Source of the DNA: Apodospora peruviana
Lineage: Eukaryota > Ascomycota > Sordariomycetes > Sordariales > Lasiosphaeriaceae
DNA length: 64,000 nt
Reading direction: 5' to 3'
NCBI GenBank assembly: GCA_033439685.1
Contig: JAUEDM010000005.1
Coordinates: forward strand, 3,162,001 to 3,226,000
Shown here: positions 10,361-20,998 of the stretch, piece after piece
Position numbering within the stretch: position 1 is the first letter of the stretch
Layout: each line of letters opens with the position of its first letter
Position numbers and translations under genes: made by a program
Notes under the pieces: model-generated
What the model was told of the DNA's origin: nothing
The model's input: the letters and a program-made list of their open reading frames with translations, nothing else
Database searches by the model: none

Positions 10361-13300
10361 ATTTCCAACCAACCTCGACGAAGCGAGGTACTAAGGTTCC
10401 TTTTCAAGTAGGACGCCCGGAGAAAATGCGAACACCAGGAAGGGAGGGTCCTACCACCTTGAGCCCAAGACAGGCCAGTGTAGACAGGTGGAGTACCACG
10501 AAGATATGGAGCACACAGAACTCTACTGTGTGACCGAAAGAGTGAGGACGGGGATGCTGGTTGTTTGTGGGAGCCAGCTTCCGAAGAAGCGTTGAAGAAA
10601 ATTATAAATGGGACGGAGAAGACTTCTTTAATAGTAGGAACAAAGGGTTGGCCACCCTGAGAAATAAGCGCCAGCTGGTTTGATCCCCATGATCCACGGA
10701 AGTGTCAGCCAGAAATGATGGAAGCAGGTGAGCAAGGGTCTGGTCGCGACAGGACGGTCGTATGGCGGGAACCCTGAGATTTGGCCAGTAGACCTACTGA
10801 TCAACTACTGCAACCTAGGTTCGAGGTGCTCAAGGTACGCCGGAGTCCTGCGTTTTCTCGAGGCGGGTTCTCGAAACGTGAAGCCAAGCCCAGGTCCCCG
10901 TCAAGACTCGCGGCCGATGGCCATGCGGTACGGTGCAGGACAGGTCAACAGATGAGGTCGGGCTGCAGGGCACATAGCCACATGTAAAGACCGCCAAGAT
11001 GACGGATAGAAGCAAATAGGAAACCCAGATGAAGCAGAGTGAGGTCGTTGAGCAATATACGTCTTGGGCATGTTGCACTAGCATGGAAGTCTGTGAGGCA
11101 TGACCACTGCACTCCCGAGAAGCGCTCTCGCCTGGGAGTCCGTGGGGTCGATGCGACCGCACACCGCGTCGAGCATGCCGAACATGGGACAGTCGGCGGC
11201 GCCCGTGCCGACCGTGCAATCCTGTTGCGGCCGATCGAGTGCAAGTTATAGAACTGTGCCCAACATACAGCGAGAGGGCACGAGTCTCGCTGGCCATGTC
11301 GACTCGAGGTCCTTGGAGAAACCGATGAAGGGAGACCAGAGAATACACTAGGGTAAACATGGGAACCTGGAGACAAACCCCGTATCGCGCAGCCCAAGGG
11401 TCCCGCGGAAAGGCTTGTTTGTTTTAGCACCAACTCTATTTTGCGCCAAGTATAGTGGCCAAGCAGCCAACAGGCCGGCCTGGTATGGAAGCTGTGGGTG
11501 GTCCTCATCTCAGGGCTGGCCAATGTGCCCGCAGGTGATGGAATCGACGAGGACCCGACCCTGTGGAGCAAGGAAGTGGTGCGGTCGAGGTGGTCGTGAC
11601 CGGGTCTGGTGAAACCCGAAGTCTTGGGATTCATACCTAGGAATAGGAAAAACAAATTGGAAGCAAAATAAAGCACCCATGATGTGACCTTGTGGGACAT
11701 GCATACATATATGCATGTAAGGTAGGTTAAGGACGGGAGGGTGGATACATCCATTCCGACCATCGTACGGAGAACCGCGAGACAACGTAGAGGAGTGCGG
11801 AGGAGAGGATTGAACTGTCGCGCCGAGACGAGAATGGAGGCGGTGTCAATGCTGCTCGGATTGAGTCCACGGAACGAATGCGCGCGGCTGCCTATAGCAT
11901 TGTTTGCTGTGGCTTGGAGATCAATTCCTGACTTCCAGGTTAGGCAGGTTCCAACTGTAATCCGTAGAGTCAATGGCAACAACTCCGTGGCGTCTCGAAA
12001 TGCGATCCAATGCGAGACGGAGGTCCTGTATTCCGTACCGGCAATTGTGGCCGTTAGTGGAGGATGCAGGAACGGGAAGGGGGCTTCAGGTTCCGATCGG
12101 TTCAGCAACGCCACTGGCGATCATTGAGGGGACGGTTGGGAGACTGGGAGAGCAGGCAAGCGGGCAAAGGCAGGTACGGCTCATTCGAGGAGAACCGCAT
12201 GGGGCATGGGCCTAAGGAAAGCAGCTGCAGAGGAAGGCAGCAAAAAAGGAGGCACTGGCAGGCAGAAGCCGGATTCTGCATGTCCAGGTAAGGCAGGTGC
12301 GACCTTGATATCCCGGCGCCGTAGCTTGAGAGGGACAACTCCACTGGAAATTGGAGGAGAAAGGCTCCGCATTGCAAACCAAGGACCGAGTCCAGGCCTT
12401 ATTCTGACCGCGCCAGGAGAGAAGGAGTAGCCAAGAAAGAACTCCAGGTATTGGAATTGGATGGAATGTCTGGTTTTGAAGAGGGAAGGTCCGCTTCGGC
12501 CTGTCAGCAAGATGATTCGGTCAAATTTCCCTTGCGTACTACCAGAGTGCCTGCCAACGACGGGTATAAGGAAACTCTCTCGGAGGACCAAGAAGGCCGG
12601 GTGTGGCCATGTAAGTGGCCCGACCCCTCGGGTTAGCTAATTAACCATGATATGGACAGGGAGAGACGTGTTCGGGGCTCGGTGAAGTGAGAAGCAAGCC
12701 ATGACCACATTCAAAGAGGACGGGCCGAAGTCGAGATGAATGACGCGGGAATGCTTGATCACGTTACGGAAACCACATCCAGAGGTCGGATGGAGGCTCA
12801 AACCCCCCGGCGTGAGATGTCGTTGAATCCAACTGCCGTGGATCGCATGCCACTAACAAAGCCGTCCACATTAAACCTGGAACCTCCTATACGTACCACT
12901 GTCCGGGCCAAGCCAGAGAAGCTTCTACGCCGCCTACCGTACAGAGTTTAGCGCTTTCTAAACGCCTGTAAACGGAGTAGACCGGCAGTTGTTTCAGGGG
13001 CATAAATCCGTACCCTTCCCCGGATTTACAACCTGGGAAGGGGTTGGCAACTTCAAAGCTTGGCCAGCCAGTGACACGAACCCTCGCGCACCACGACAGC
13101 AAACTTTACGATGTACAAAGTCGTGCGTGGATGCAACGTGTTGTTCATCGTTTCCAGTATCGCACTCGTCCAGAAATCCTTGTGACTGGAGGATCTAGGC
13201 CATCCGCCAGTGAAGCAGTTAGCACGAGGTCTTCGGAACATCATGAGACCAGCTAACAACACGATCAGGCAGTAGGCGCAACGACAACAGCAGATACAAC

Positions 13301-14661
13301 AGTCGGAGAAAAATGCCGTCATGCCAAGCCCTCAGGAGTCCATGAGAAGCCATTCATTCCCTGGTGGTTGAGTGGATGTATGTGCGACAAATCCCCGCAT
13401 CATCTCTCCCGCGGAATACCACCACGTGTCGCGTGTCTAAGACCTACTGACGGGCCACAGCATATTGGGAACATTCTTTCTTTCTCAATGCGCATTTCCT
13501 GCGGTCATGGTAACTATGGCATCACGGCATCGCGTAGGTCCGACTTGGGAAGGTCGTTTGGTCGGGTCCGGCACGGGATCTATGTCCGCTACCTGTCTAC
13601 GGCTCGACAAATAACCACAAGACCATGCCCGTTACGACTCCGGCGTGCTGAAAGGGGAGCCTGACGAGAAAATTTTTGATACTTCCATGATTTGCTTGAG
13701 AATCGCAGCGTCCGACCATATCCGCATGCAACACCAGCGTCTTCTGCTTGACTTTGGCTGAATTACGATCACGAGTGTTGCAATGTAGCACACACTGGAC
13801 GTGGTGATACGTCGAGTGCGACTCGGCCGCTCGAAACGGTCACCAGAACGATGCGGAGCAACCTCACCGTTGGCCCTTTTCCCCTTCCACCTGAAATATT
13901 CCTCAGTCATCGCATTGTTGCGTGGTACAGCTGCTGCAGAAGTAACCGGAGCGGCAAATTCAAACCCACAAATTTGGAAGGCAGCAGAGCTAGATGGAAT
14001 GTAGGTAAGTAGGTACACAATCAGCCTGCGGCCTGTGATGGAGGAGACGATATATCCATCGTTCTGTAATGCTCAATCGGGAATGTGAGACTAACTCGCC
14101 CTCGACGGCGATGTACTACATTACGTTCTGCACTACAGATATCCTCTTTCTTCCATATGATCGTATAAAAACAGCTGAAAATAAGGCAAGGTTTCTTGGA
14201 CACTGTCCAGGATGACACATGCAGCAGATGAGCCGGCAATGGGCTTCAAGGCGAAGCTGGATACGAACGACGACGGCGTCGTAAGCGTACCGCAAATCCA
14301 GTCGTCTTATAGGTGATGGGCCGCCTTTAGCCTGGATTTGAGTTCCAATTCGGTGCAGCGTATATCATAACAACCTCACGTACTCAGAACATCATTGGAT
14401 GGAAACGCAATATTCTCCTTTCGGTCACCATATAAGAGCACGAGAAGAACCGCCGAGCCTGCAGCCAAAGCAGCAAAGCATCAGTACGCATCACACTGCA
14501 ACTGGGAGATTTTCTTGATATAATTGAACATCCAATTGGCCGACAAAACCAAACTTATACTTTGCTCCGCGGCACAGCCGTGGCCGCCTCGACCTGACCC
14601 AGTCCAATGTCCCACCCCGTCACACATAGATGGTGTGAGCACAATCACCGTCTCTATCGAT
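10361..14661. other. 4.3-kb gene-poor stretch with one unexplained long open frame
   Basis: I find no gene here with family resemblance or a believable exon series. The one striking item is an open frame on the minus strand at 10945-12114 (389 codons, GTG at its 5' end). Its third codon positions are mixed and lack the C preference of the real genes. TCCGTA-type words occur near 11765, 11958, 12028 and 13008. Base composition is similar to other spacers, so wholesale RIP damage is not evident. Confidence 0.5.
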
Positions 14662-15835
14662 CTACAAACCCTCACGGGCAAGCATGTCTGCGATATCAAG
14701 ATAGAAGGCGATGGCGTTGAACCTGCGACAATGGGAAGCACAGAGGGTCAGTAAAGACACGGGACGGAATAAGGGTTAAAGATGTGCAGCACTCACGATG
14801 GTGGGTGACCCATCCACTTCTGGAACGTAAACCGCAGCCGGTTACTCCAGTTAATGAGATCCAGATGGTTGACTCCAACCAGTGTCCCCTTGTATGTGCC
14901 CCATTTCGCGCTCTCGACGCTGACCAGGCCGTCGTTCGGGCCACCATTCTTCTCGATGACCCGATGGGACAGCCGGAACGGGCTCAGCAAAGGTGGCTTG
15001 TTCCGAACCATTGCGCCGTACGAGAAGTAGCGCACGGTTGGGTCGTCGGGCGTCCTGGGGTTGAACTCCTCCGCCATGTACTTGGTCGTCAGCTGGGAGA
15101 ATGCGGCGGGCTCCCAGCCCGTCGTCCGCTCCCAGATGTCGTACAGTCGAGGCAAGTAGTCCGGACCTATCTCGTCCATCAGATAGTCAGCGAAGGCGCT
15201 CCCGTGGTGTGGAGTCGCGACAGTCACGAGGGACTTGACGTCGACGCTGGAGGGCTGGAGTTGTGACACCATATAGCGGGCGTCCAAGCCGCCCATGCTG
15301 TGGGCGATGATGTTGACACTTCTTCTTTTGGCTTGAGCTTCGATATCTTTAGTCAGCTTGGCAGCGCGGTGCTCGATGGACCCGCTTGGGGGCACAGAAG
15401 CCGTGATGACCTCGGCATTGCGCTCAATGAGTGCCTCTTTGATCCCACGCCAGTACTTGATGGTTGGCAGGTAGGTGCCGGCGAGCTTCAGCTCAGCAAA
15501 GCCCAGCAGACCATGGGCAAGCACGATGGGGTATTTCGGACAACCTTTTGGCGCCGAGTTAGATGTGTAATCATTTTCAGATGGAATCTGTGATACGCAC
15601 CATAATGCTCCTTGATGAGGGCAAAGTCGCCGGCTATCTCCCTTCCGAGGCCCTTGACCCTGGGGTCGTGACCATCGGTATGGCGGAGGCCATGAGAAGC
15701 AGAAAGACTGATGAAGCGATTCCTGGCGCCGGGGTACTGTGGTTTGCAGGTCCAGCTCGACCTCGTCAATGAACCGAGCGGTGCAGAGACAGCAGTCCTG
15801 GACGCGGTGGATGGGCACGCGATGGTGGCGCGCAT
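14662..15835 (-). CDS. TGL2: Mitochondrial-type triacylglycerol lipase (TGL2-like alpha/beta hydrolase)
   Basis: Alpha/beta-hydrolase of the bacterial-type lipase family, like yeast mitochondrial Tgl2. Three exons: 15601-15835, 14797-15544 and 14662-14722; introns 15545-15600 and 14723-14796; 347 aa. The last intron matters: read straight through, the frame stops after GHPPS, but splicing adds FNAIAFYLDIADMLAREGL, the family's usual ending. Visible motifs are YPIVLAHGLLGF (oxyanion strand), the nucleophile elbow IIAHSMGGLDARY with Ser in AHSMG, the acid NDGLVSVESAKWG and the catalytic His in VGVNHLDLINW. The first ATG gives MRATIACPSTASRTAVSAPL..., rich in Arg/Ser and poor in acidic residues, consistent with mitochondrial import. 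It is divergent from the RTA1-like gene about 2 kb away. Confidence 0.9.
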
Positions 15836-17831
15836 CAGGTCCAGCAAGGTACAGGCGTGAATGCAGCTATCGACACGCAACAAATCATCCTCTATCTGGT
15901 TGTTTGCATTTACCCTCTAGTTAGTCGGCTGGTGTTTGTTGTTGGCTGCTTGGTTACTCGGTAATTTTCTCTTTATTTTTGTTCTGTGATGTGGTGGTTG
16001 GTCTGGTGGTCTTTCCTGCGGTTTCGTGGTGCGGCTTCGACGTCATTCGTTCCAACGGTTCCTGACAGTGACAGGAGTACGGTTGGCCCCGGCAAGGCGG
16101 ACGCCTGGATGAAAGAAGGTTCTTGGCCCCCAAGGGAATACCTATTTAAAAGTTCAGAAAGTAATCCGTAGGGAACCACCAAACGAGAGGCTGTACATAA
16201 GAATCAAGAAAGTAACACCTATTCAGGGCAGTTTTCTGTAGAAATACTTGTTTCTTTTAAACCTGCTCTAACTTCACAATAAATCCCGCCGGAAAAAGGC
16301 GCGCTAAAAGTACCTTCCCGTCGGCGCACTGGCCAGTTGTCTGTGGACGTCATCCGATTTGTTTGGACGCCCGACAAGACAGTCGTCGCCAGCCAATGAG
16401 ATGTTAGGCAGCATAAAACAGTGGAATCGTGGGATTTGAGCGTTGAAAGAAGGAGCGAGGCTTGCTTCCTTCTTACCTCCGTAGTCGTAGCACAAATCTC
16501 GAACCTAATAAACCGTAATAACGTTCGAAACTGGCCCTTCAACTGCCCGGTCTATTAAATTCTGTCATCCAATCTTTATATTACCCATGCCTACCTTACC
16601 TTATTAGGTGCCGCAACTGAAATGAACAGTTATGAATCCTGTCCCACAAACAAGGCCGGGCCCTATCTGTCCATCCCAATGCACGTTGCCTGGAATCATG
16701 ATCAACCTTTGTTGACTGTTACACAACACCTTCACTGCCTTGAAATGCATTTCTCAGCAGCGCTTATCCCTAATCCCAAATCCACGTGTACCATCGCAAC
16801 CTCCAACCACCTTACGTAACCAGCCAAGGTACCTTTAGGATCATGGGTGGAATCCAGCCTTGCTGCAGCAAGAAGGCTGCATCACAAACGCCTGCTTCTT
16901 CAAGTGTGTACACACAAGCTGTCAAACTTCGTCCACAGCGGTGAGTCTTTCACTGTGTTTTGCGAGGGCTTTGTGGGCTCATTGGCCGACCCGCTGCTGT
17001 TTTCAATGCCAGCAACGAACCAACGGCAGCAACCCCCCTGCTAGCACCATAGGGCAGAATCGGGCAAAGACACAGCAGATCCATGCCCAGTCAACGCACC
17101 ACCGCTTTTATTGATTGGTCCATATGCCTCTCAAGCGCGACTTGAAACGGGTTCCCCAGAGAGCCGGAACTGGGGGCGAAGAAACAGCAGAACACGGCAT
17201 CGGGGCGCCGCGTACAGTTCCTGGATAGGGTTATACCTGCACCGAGAGCTGGATCGAAATTTGGCGAAGGAAGATGCCAAGTTGACGGATCATACGCTAA
17301 TAGCATCTCAACTCAGCCTATTCCGTCGCACGAAAATAACAATGGCGATGGTCAAGGCCAGCTATGCGATACGATACCGTAGTAATCAGGTAGAAAGAAG
17401 TGGGTGAGTAATGGTGCGCAAGACTCGAGATACCTTCAGACTCTAACTTGGAGGGTGGACGCGGGACAGGCAGAGTGAGCCGGACAGTACTGCATCGAGA
17501 CTGTCCACGTACCGTATGTCAACGCGGACATTCGGAGTCGGAGACTGTAAAGTATGCCGTCACCTCCGTGGTTGGCATCCCCTGTCCACCGTCCAGCTGC
17601 ACGTCTAAGCGCCGGAACTCAAAATAAATAACGGTTCCAGACTGTCGGGTCCGGCCAACAGAAAGAGCAAAGGCATCTGTTTGTCCGGACGCGGAGGATG
17701 GGAGCTAGATACCTATATCTTGGGGCCGTCCATGGCTGCTCGACTGCCTTTCCAGTTCAATAACGGCCTCGTTCATCTGATGTCGATTCTTCACAATCAC
17801 CATCGGCATCGTCAGCTTCCACGACGACAAC
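15836..17831. promoter_or_regulatory. Divergent spacer between TGL2 and RTA1-like gene
   Basis: About 2 kb between divergent starts, with T-rich and CA-rich patches, a TCCGTA word near 16165 and CTACCTTACC/TTAGGT words near 16588-16608. No open frame here looks coding. Confidence 0.5.
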
Positions 17832-19171
17832 ATGGCGACCGTCACCAGAGACTGCACCGCGGATACCTGCCCGGTGACGGGTGGCTTCTTGTCATATCCG
17901 GCGGGGCCCGCGGGCAGCGCCTTTATGGTAGCCGCCTTCGCCGCCCTGATTCCCGTCAACTTGTACACCGGCGTCCGGTACAGAACCCCCTTGTACGTGT
18001 CTCTGATCATCGTCGGTCTACTACTTGAGATCGTCGGTCATGTTGGAAAGATACTGCTGCATGCGGATGTCGCCAGTCCAACCTACTTCTCCGTCTACAT
18101 GGTGGGAACGCTCTGGGGCCCGACCTTCACTTCCGCGGCCATCTTTACAATCTTGCCGCACGTCATGGTCATCTACGGGCCCGAGTTTCGCCTTATTTCT
18201 CATCCCATCTACCTGAACATGTTCTTCCTGATCTTTGACATATTCGCGCTGGCCTTCCAATCCGTCGGGGCTGTCTTCACCTCCAATGGCACCACTGCGT
18301 CTGAGGTACGGACCTCGTTTCCCGAAAATAAAGGAGTCCTGTTGCTAACTAGCTATACACTTACAGATGTCTCAAGGGCTGAACATTCTCCTCGCCGGAC
18401 TTGCCATGCAAGTGGCCAGTCTGGTTGCGTTCGGGGCCATATACTGGTATTTTCGTCTGAGACTCAAGCGCAGGCGATACATCTACGACCCCAAGTTCGC
18501 CGTCATCTTTCTCTCCTCCAAGTTTAAAGTCTTGCTTCTTGGTACGCCTTCTCCTACACGTCTGATCACCCATAGAGGTCCACGTTCCTAACACTACAAC
18601 AGGCGTCCAGGTTGCTGCTATGCTCCTCCTGCTTCGGGCAATAATACGCATCGCCGCCTTCTCCGGAGGCCTTGTAGGGGTTCTCGCGCAATCCGAAGTA
18701 GTCTCTTATGTATTCGACGACACTCCGGTGCTCCTCGCCTGCATTATCCTATCCGCCTTCCCCGTTGGAAAGGCATTCGGCTCTTCCTGGGACGACACCA
18801 CCCCGGGCCCCTTAACTCGCAACGGCTGCACCCCGTCCGCAATCCGACTGCCTAGGCGTTCACCAAGGCTGCTGAGCGTTCGAAACCGAGTCATCTCCCA
18901 ACCATATCCCACCACGTCCTCCTCACTCCCACAGCCATCACCACGGCCATACACCCACATTGGCCGGCCACCGGTCCCGCCAATCAACCCGCCGAATCCG
19001 AGGCCGGTTTATCAACGCCCGGCTTACGACCTCTCTCCGGCAGCGGTGGTGCCGTTCATGGCTCCTGAGCATAGTCCTTCAGCATCGTTGTCACCTATTG
19101 ATAGGAAAAAGAAGATCTGGGCGAGCCCGCCAACGCCTCAGCTTGTGAATCCTAACTCGCTTTGGAGTTGA
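17832..19171 (+). CDS. RTA1-like seven-transmembrane protein
   Basis: Fungus-specific RTA1 family (Rta1, Rsb1, Pug1 relatives), membrane proteins tied to lipid or porphyrin translocation and drug resistance. Three exons: 17832-18305, 18367-18541 and 18603-19171; introns of 61 bp each; 405 aa. About seven hydrophobic segments are seen, including GSAFMVAAFAALIPVNLY, PLYVSLIIVGLLLEIVGHVG and IYLNMFFLIFDIFALAFQSV. Family motifs include the EIVGHVGKILLH helix and FDIFALAFQSVGA with its acidic residue, and RAIIRIAAFSGG. The last ~130 residues are a Pro/Ser-rich cytosolic tail (PSPRPYTHIGRPPVPPINPP) that is longer than in many relatives. The substrate cannot be told from sequence. Confidence 0.9.
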
Positions 19172-20665
19172 GAGCCAAACAGTCTGACCATCATATCACA
19201 CACTCACGTCTTTCTACTGCAACAACGATCTTATACGATTGGGATCCAGGTACTTCTGGCGCACTTTTATTTACTATATTTCACCATTCTAGGCGGATAT
19301 ATCATGTTTTTCTTAGGTTGACTATTTCCATATTGGTGGAGCGGGTTTGTTTTCTTGGATTTGGGGCAAGGCGAATTGGGGCGCAGTTTTCTTTGTCTTT
19401 TAAACTTCTTACACCATTATTGTATTTTCTTTTTTCTTTTGTTCAGATACCCCATCACTCACTTTTAGACGGAGCAGACACTTGGGGGTTGGCGATACGG
19501 TCTTTTACTCGGGCGCGAATTACTACAGGATGACATGACGGAGGCAAACAAAACGAGCAAGGCTGCAACTTTCGACAGATTGATATATGGTTGGGTATTG
19601 AATTTGGTGTTGCACCTGGATATGACCTAGACAGGAAGGCCATAGCACAAGGCTCCTGAGAGGAGTACTTCGTAGCTTACCTAGGTAGCTAAAACGAGTT
19701 ATGGTCTTGGCTGGGCAACTACAACCATGATTTCTGAGCCCGGACAGTCCGCATATTGGGCGCACATTTCTTAACAAAGAAAAATAACCCGACAAGTCAG
19801 ATGTTTCAACCTTTTGCTTTGCCAACACCGCGGCAGTGGGTGTCCAACTTCCGGGTGAGATGACCATGGCTTAAGCGGTTGTCGATCCGATCTAAGCGCT
19901 CAAATTTTGGACTCGACTCTGACACTTCTCATAGCTTGGCCAACGGTAGTCGACTTGCCAGTTGCAGTTATCGGCTGGACGCTGGTGGTCAGGCCAGCCT
20001 TGACAGTGCCGAAGATCGCCGACGGGGAGATAAAGGGAGGTTTATTTTCTTCTGGTCGCAGCTATCGGCCCCCCATGATGCGCATCATAATAAACATACA
20101 GACAGGGCCACCAGTTTCGGATGGCCCCAGATAAGCAAAAGCAAGACATATATGTATGTTGGCAGGTTGGGTGAGTGTGGTGTTTGTCGTTGGGGGCCGA
20201 AGCCAACTGTCGTCCAGCTTTACGCGCCCAGCTCGCGCGACGACGGCGACAAAAGGAGAACGAGCGCTTCGCCCCCATTCCGCGTCATCCTGGGCGCGCT
20301 GGAACGACCGAGTGAGTGCTTGCATCATTTTTTGACTTTTTCTTTGTTCGTTTGGTCACAAGTAACTACTGGTTGGTTCGTCATACAACACCACTGTTCA
20401 GTGGCTGGGCGAATACAACGCATATCACCTCCCGTACAACTTTGTACCTCAACATACCTGTTCTACATTTCATCTGTGGTCCAACCTTCCGACAACTTTG
20501 TATTTAAAAAAGCGGTGCGAACGCCTACTTGGACCATGAAGACCTACTCAGGAACACGCGGACAAACGGCCAAACTAAGACACCATGCTTCTCCCAAAAG
20601 CCGTCGAGGGCGCCATAAATATGTGACTACTGCGTTGTCATATCCTCCTTTCCAACGATGGTAAG
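19172..20665. other. Gene-poor spacer downstream of RTA1-like gene
   Basis: It holds the RTA1-like 3' UTR and then unremarkable sequence with a TACCTAGGTA word near 19680. A 262-codon open frame at 19879-20664 (GTG or TTG type start) lacks gene-like codon use and family resemblance, so I do not call it. Confidence 0.5.
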
Positions 20666-20998
20666 ATGACACCGCAACTAACGACTCCAGAGAACGACGA
20701 GGATTCTGCCCTGTTCTATGCAGAAAAGGCCCTTGAGCTCGCCAAGGCCCATCGTAGGCCGAAGGCTATCGCAAAAGCCCAGCTGTTTGGCGGCCACGCC
20801 TTCCGCCAACGAGGACAGTGGGCCAAAGCCTATCGGTGTTATGTGCTTGCGGCAAGCTTGCCTGAGTCTGCGCTATTCGTGGCCCAGAGGGTCTCGAGGA
20901 CTTGACTGCCTTGTGTTTTGCGAGGATAGGTGGTTTCAACACCGTCCAACAAACAAACTGGAGATATGTGAAAGTGTGACTGCTGGAATAGTCAAATA
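20666..20998 (+). pseudogene. Frameshifted TPR-like gene remnant
   Basis: The reading frame from 20690 codes ENDEDSALFYAEKALELAKA, then RRPKAIAKAQLFGGHAFRQR and GQWAKAYRCYVLAASLPESA. This looks like two TPR-type helical hairpins (A-x-x-YAEKALELAK; G-x-W-AKAYRCY). The frame then breaks at about 20877-20885 and the sense continues in another frame as GPEGLEDLTALCFARIGG until a stop at 20998. Just upstream, AACTAACGACTCCAG is a good branch point plus 3' splice site, so 20691 may be an internal exon start. I could not find convincing upstream exons. It is either the decayed 3' end of a small fungal TPR gene or a live gene with a sequencing error at the shift. Confidence 0.5.

Noticed and set aside
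10800..10830. GGTTCGAGG word as a possible tRNA T-arm
   Set aside because: No pairing partner for a T stem and no acceptor or A-box at the right distance.
19879..20664. 262-codon plus-strand open frame before the TPR-like remnant
   Set aside because: Mixed codon ends, no motif, no join in phase to the TPR-like exon and a non-ATG-like 5' end.
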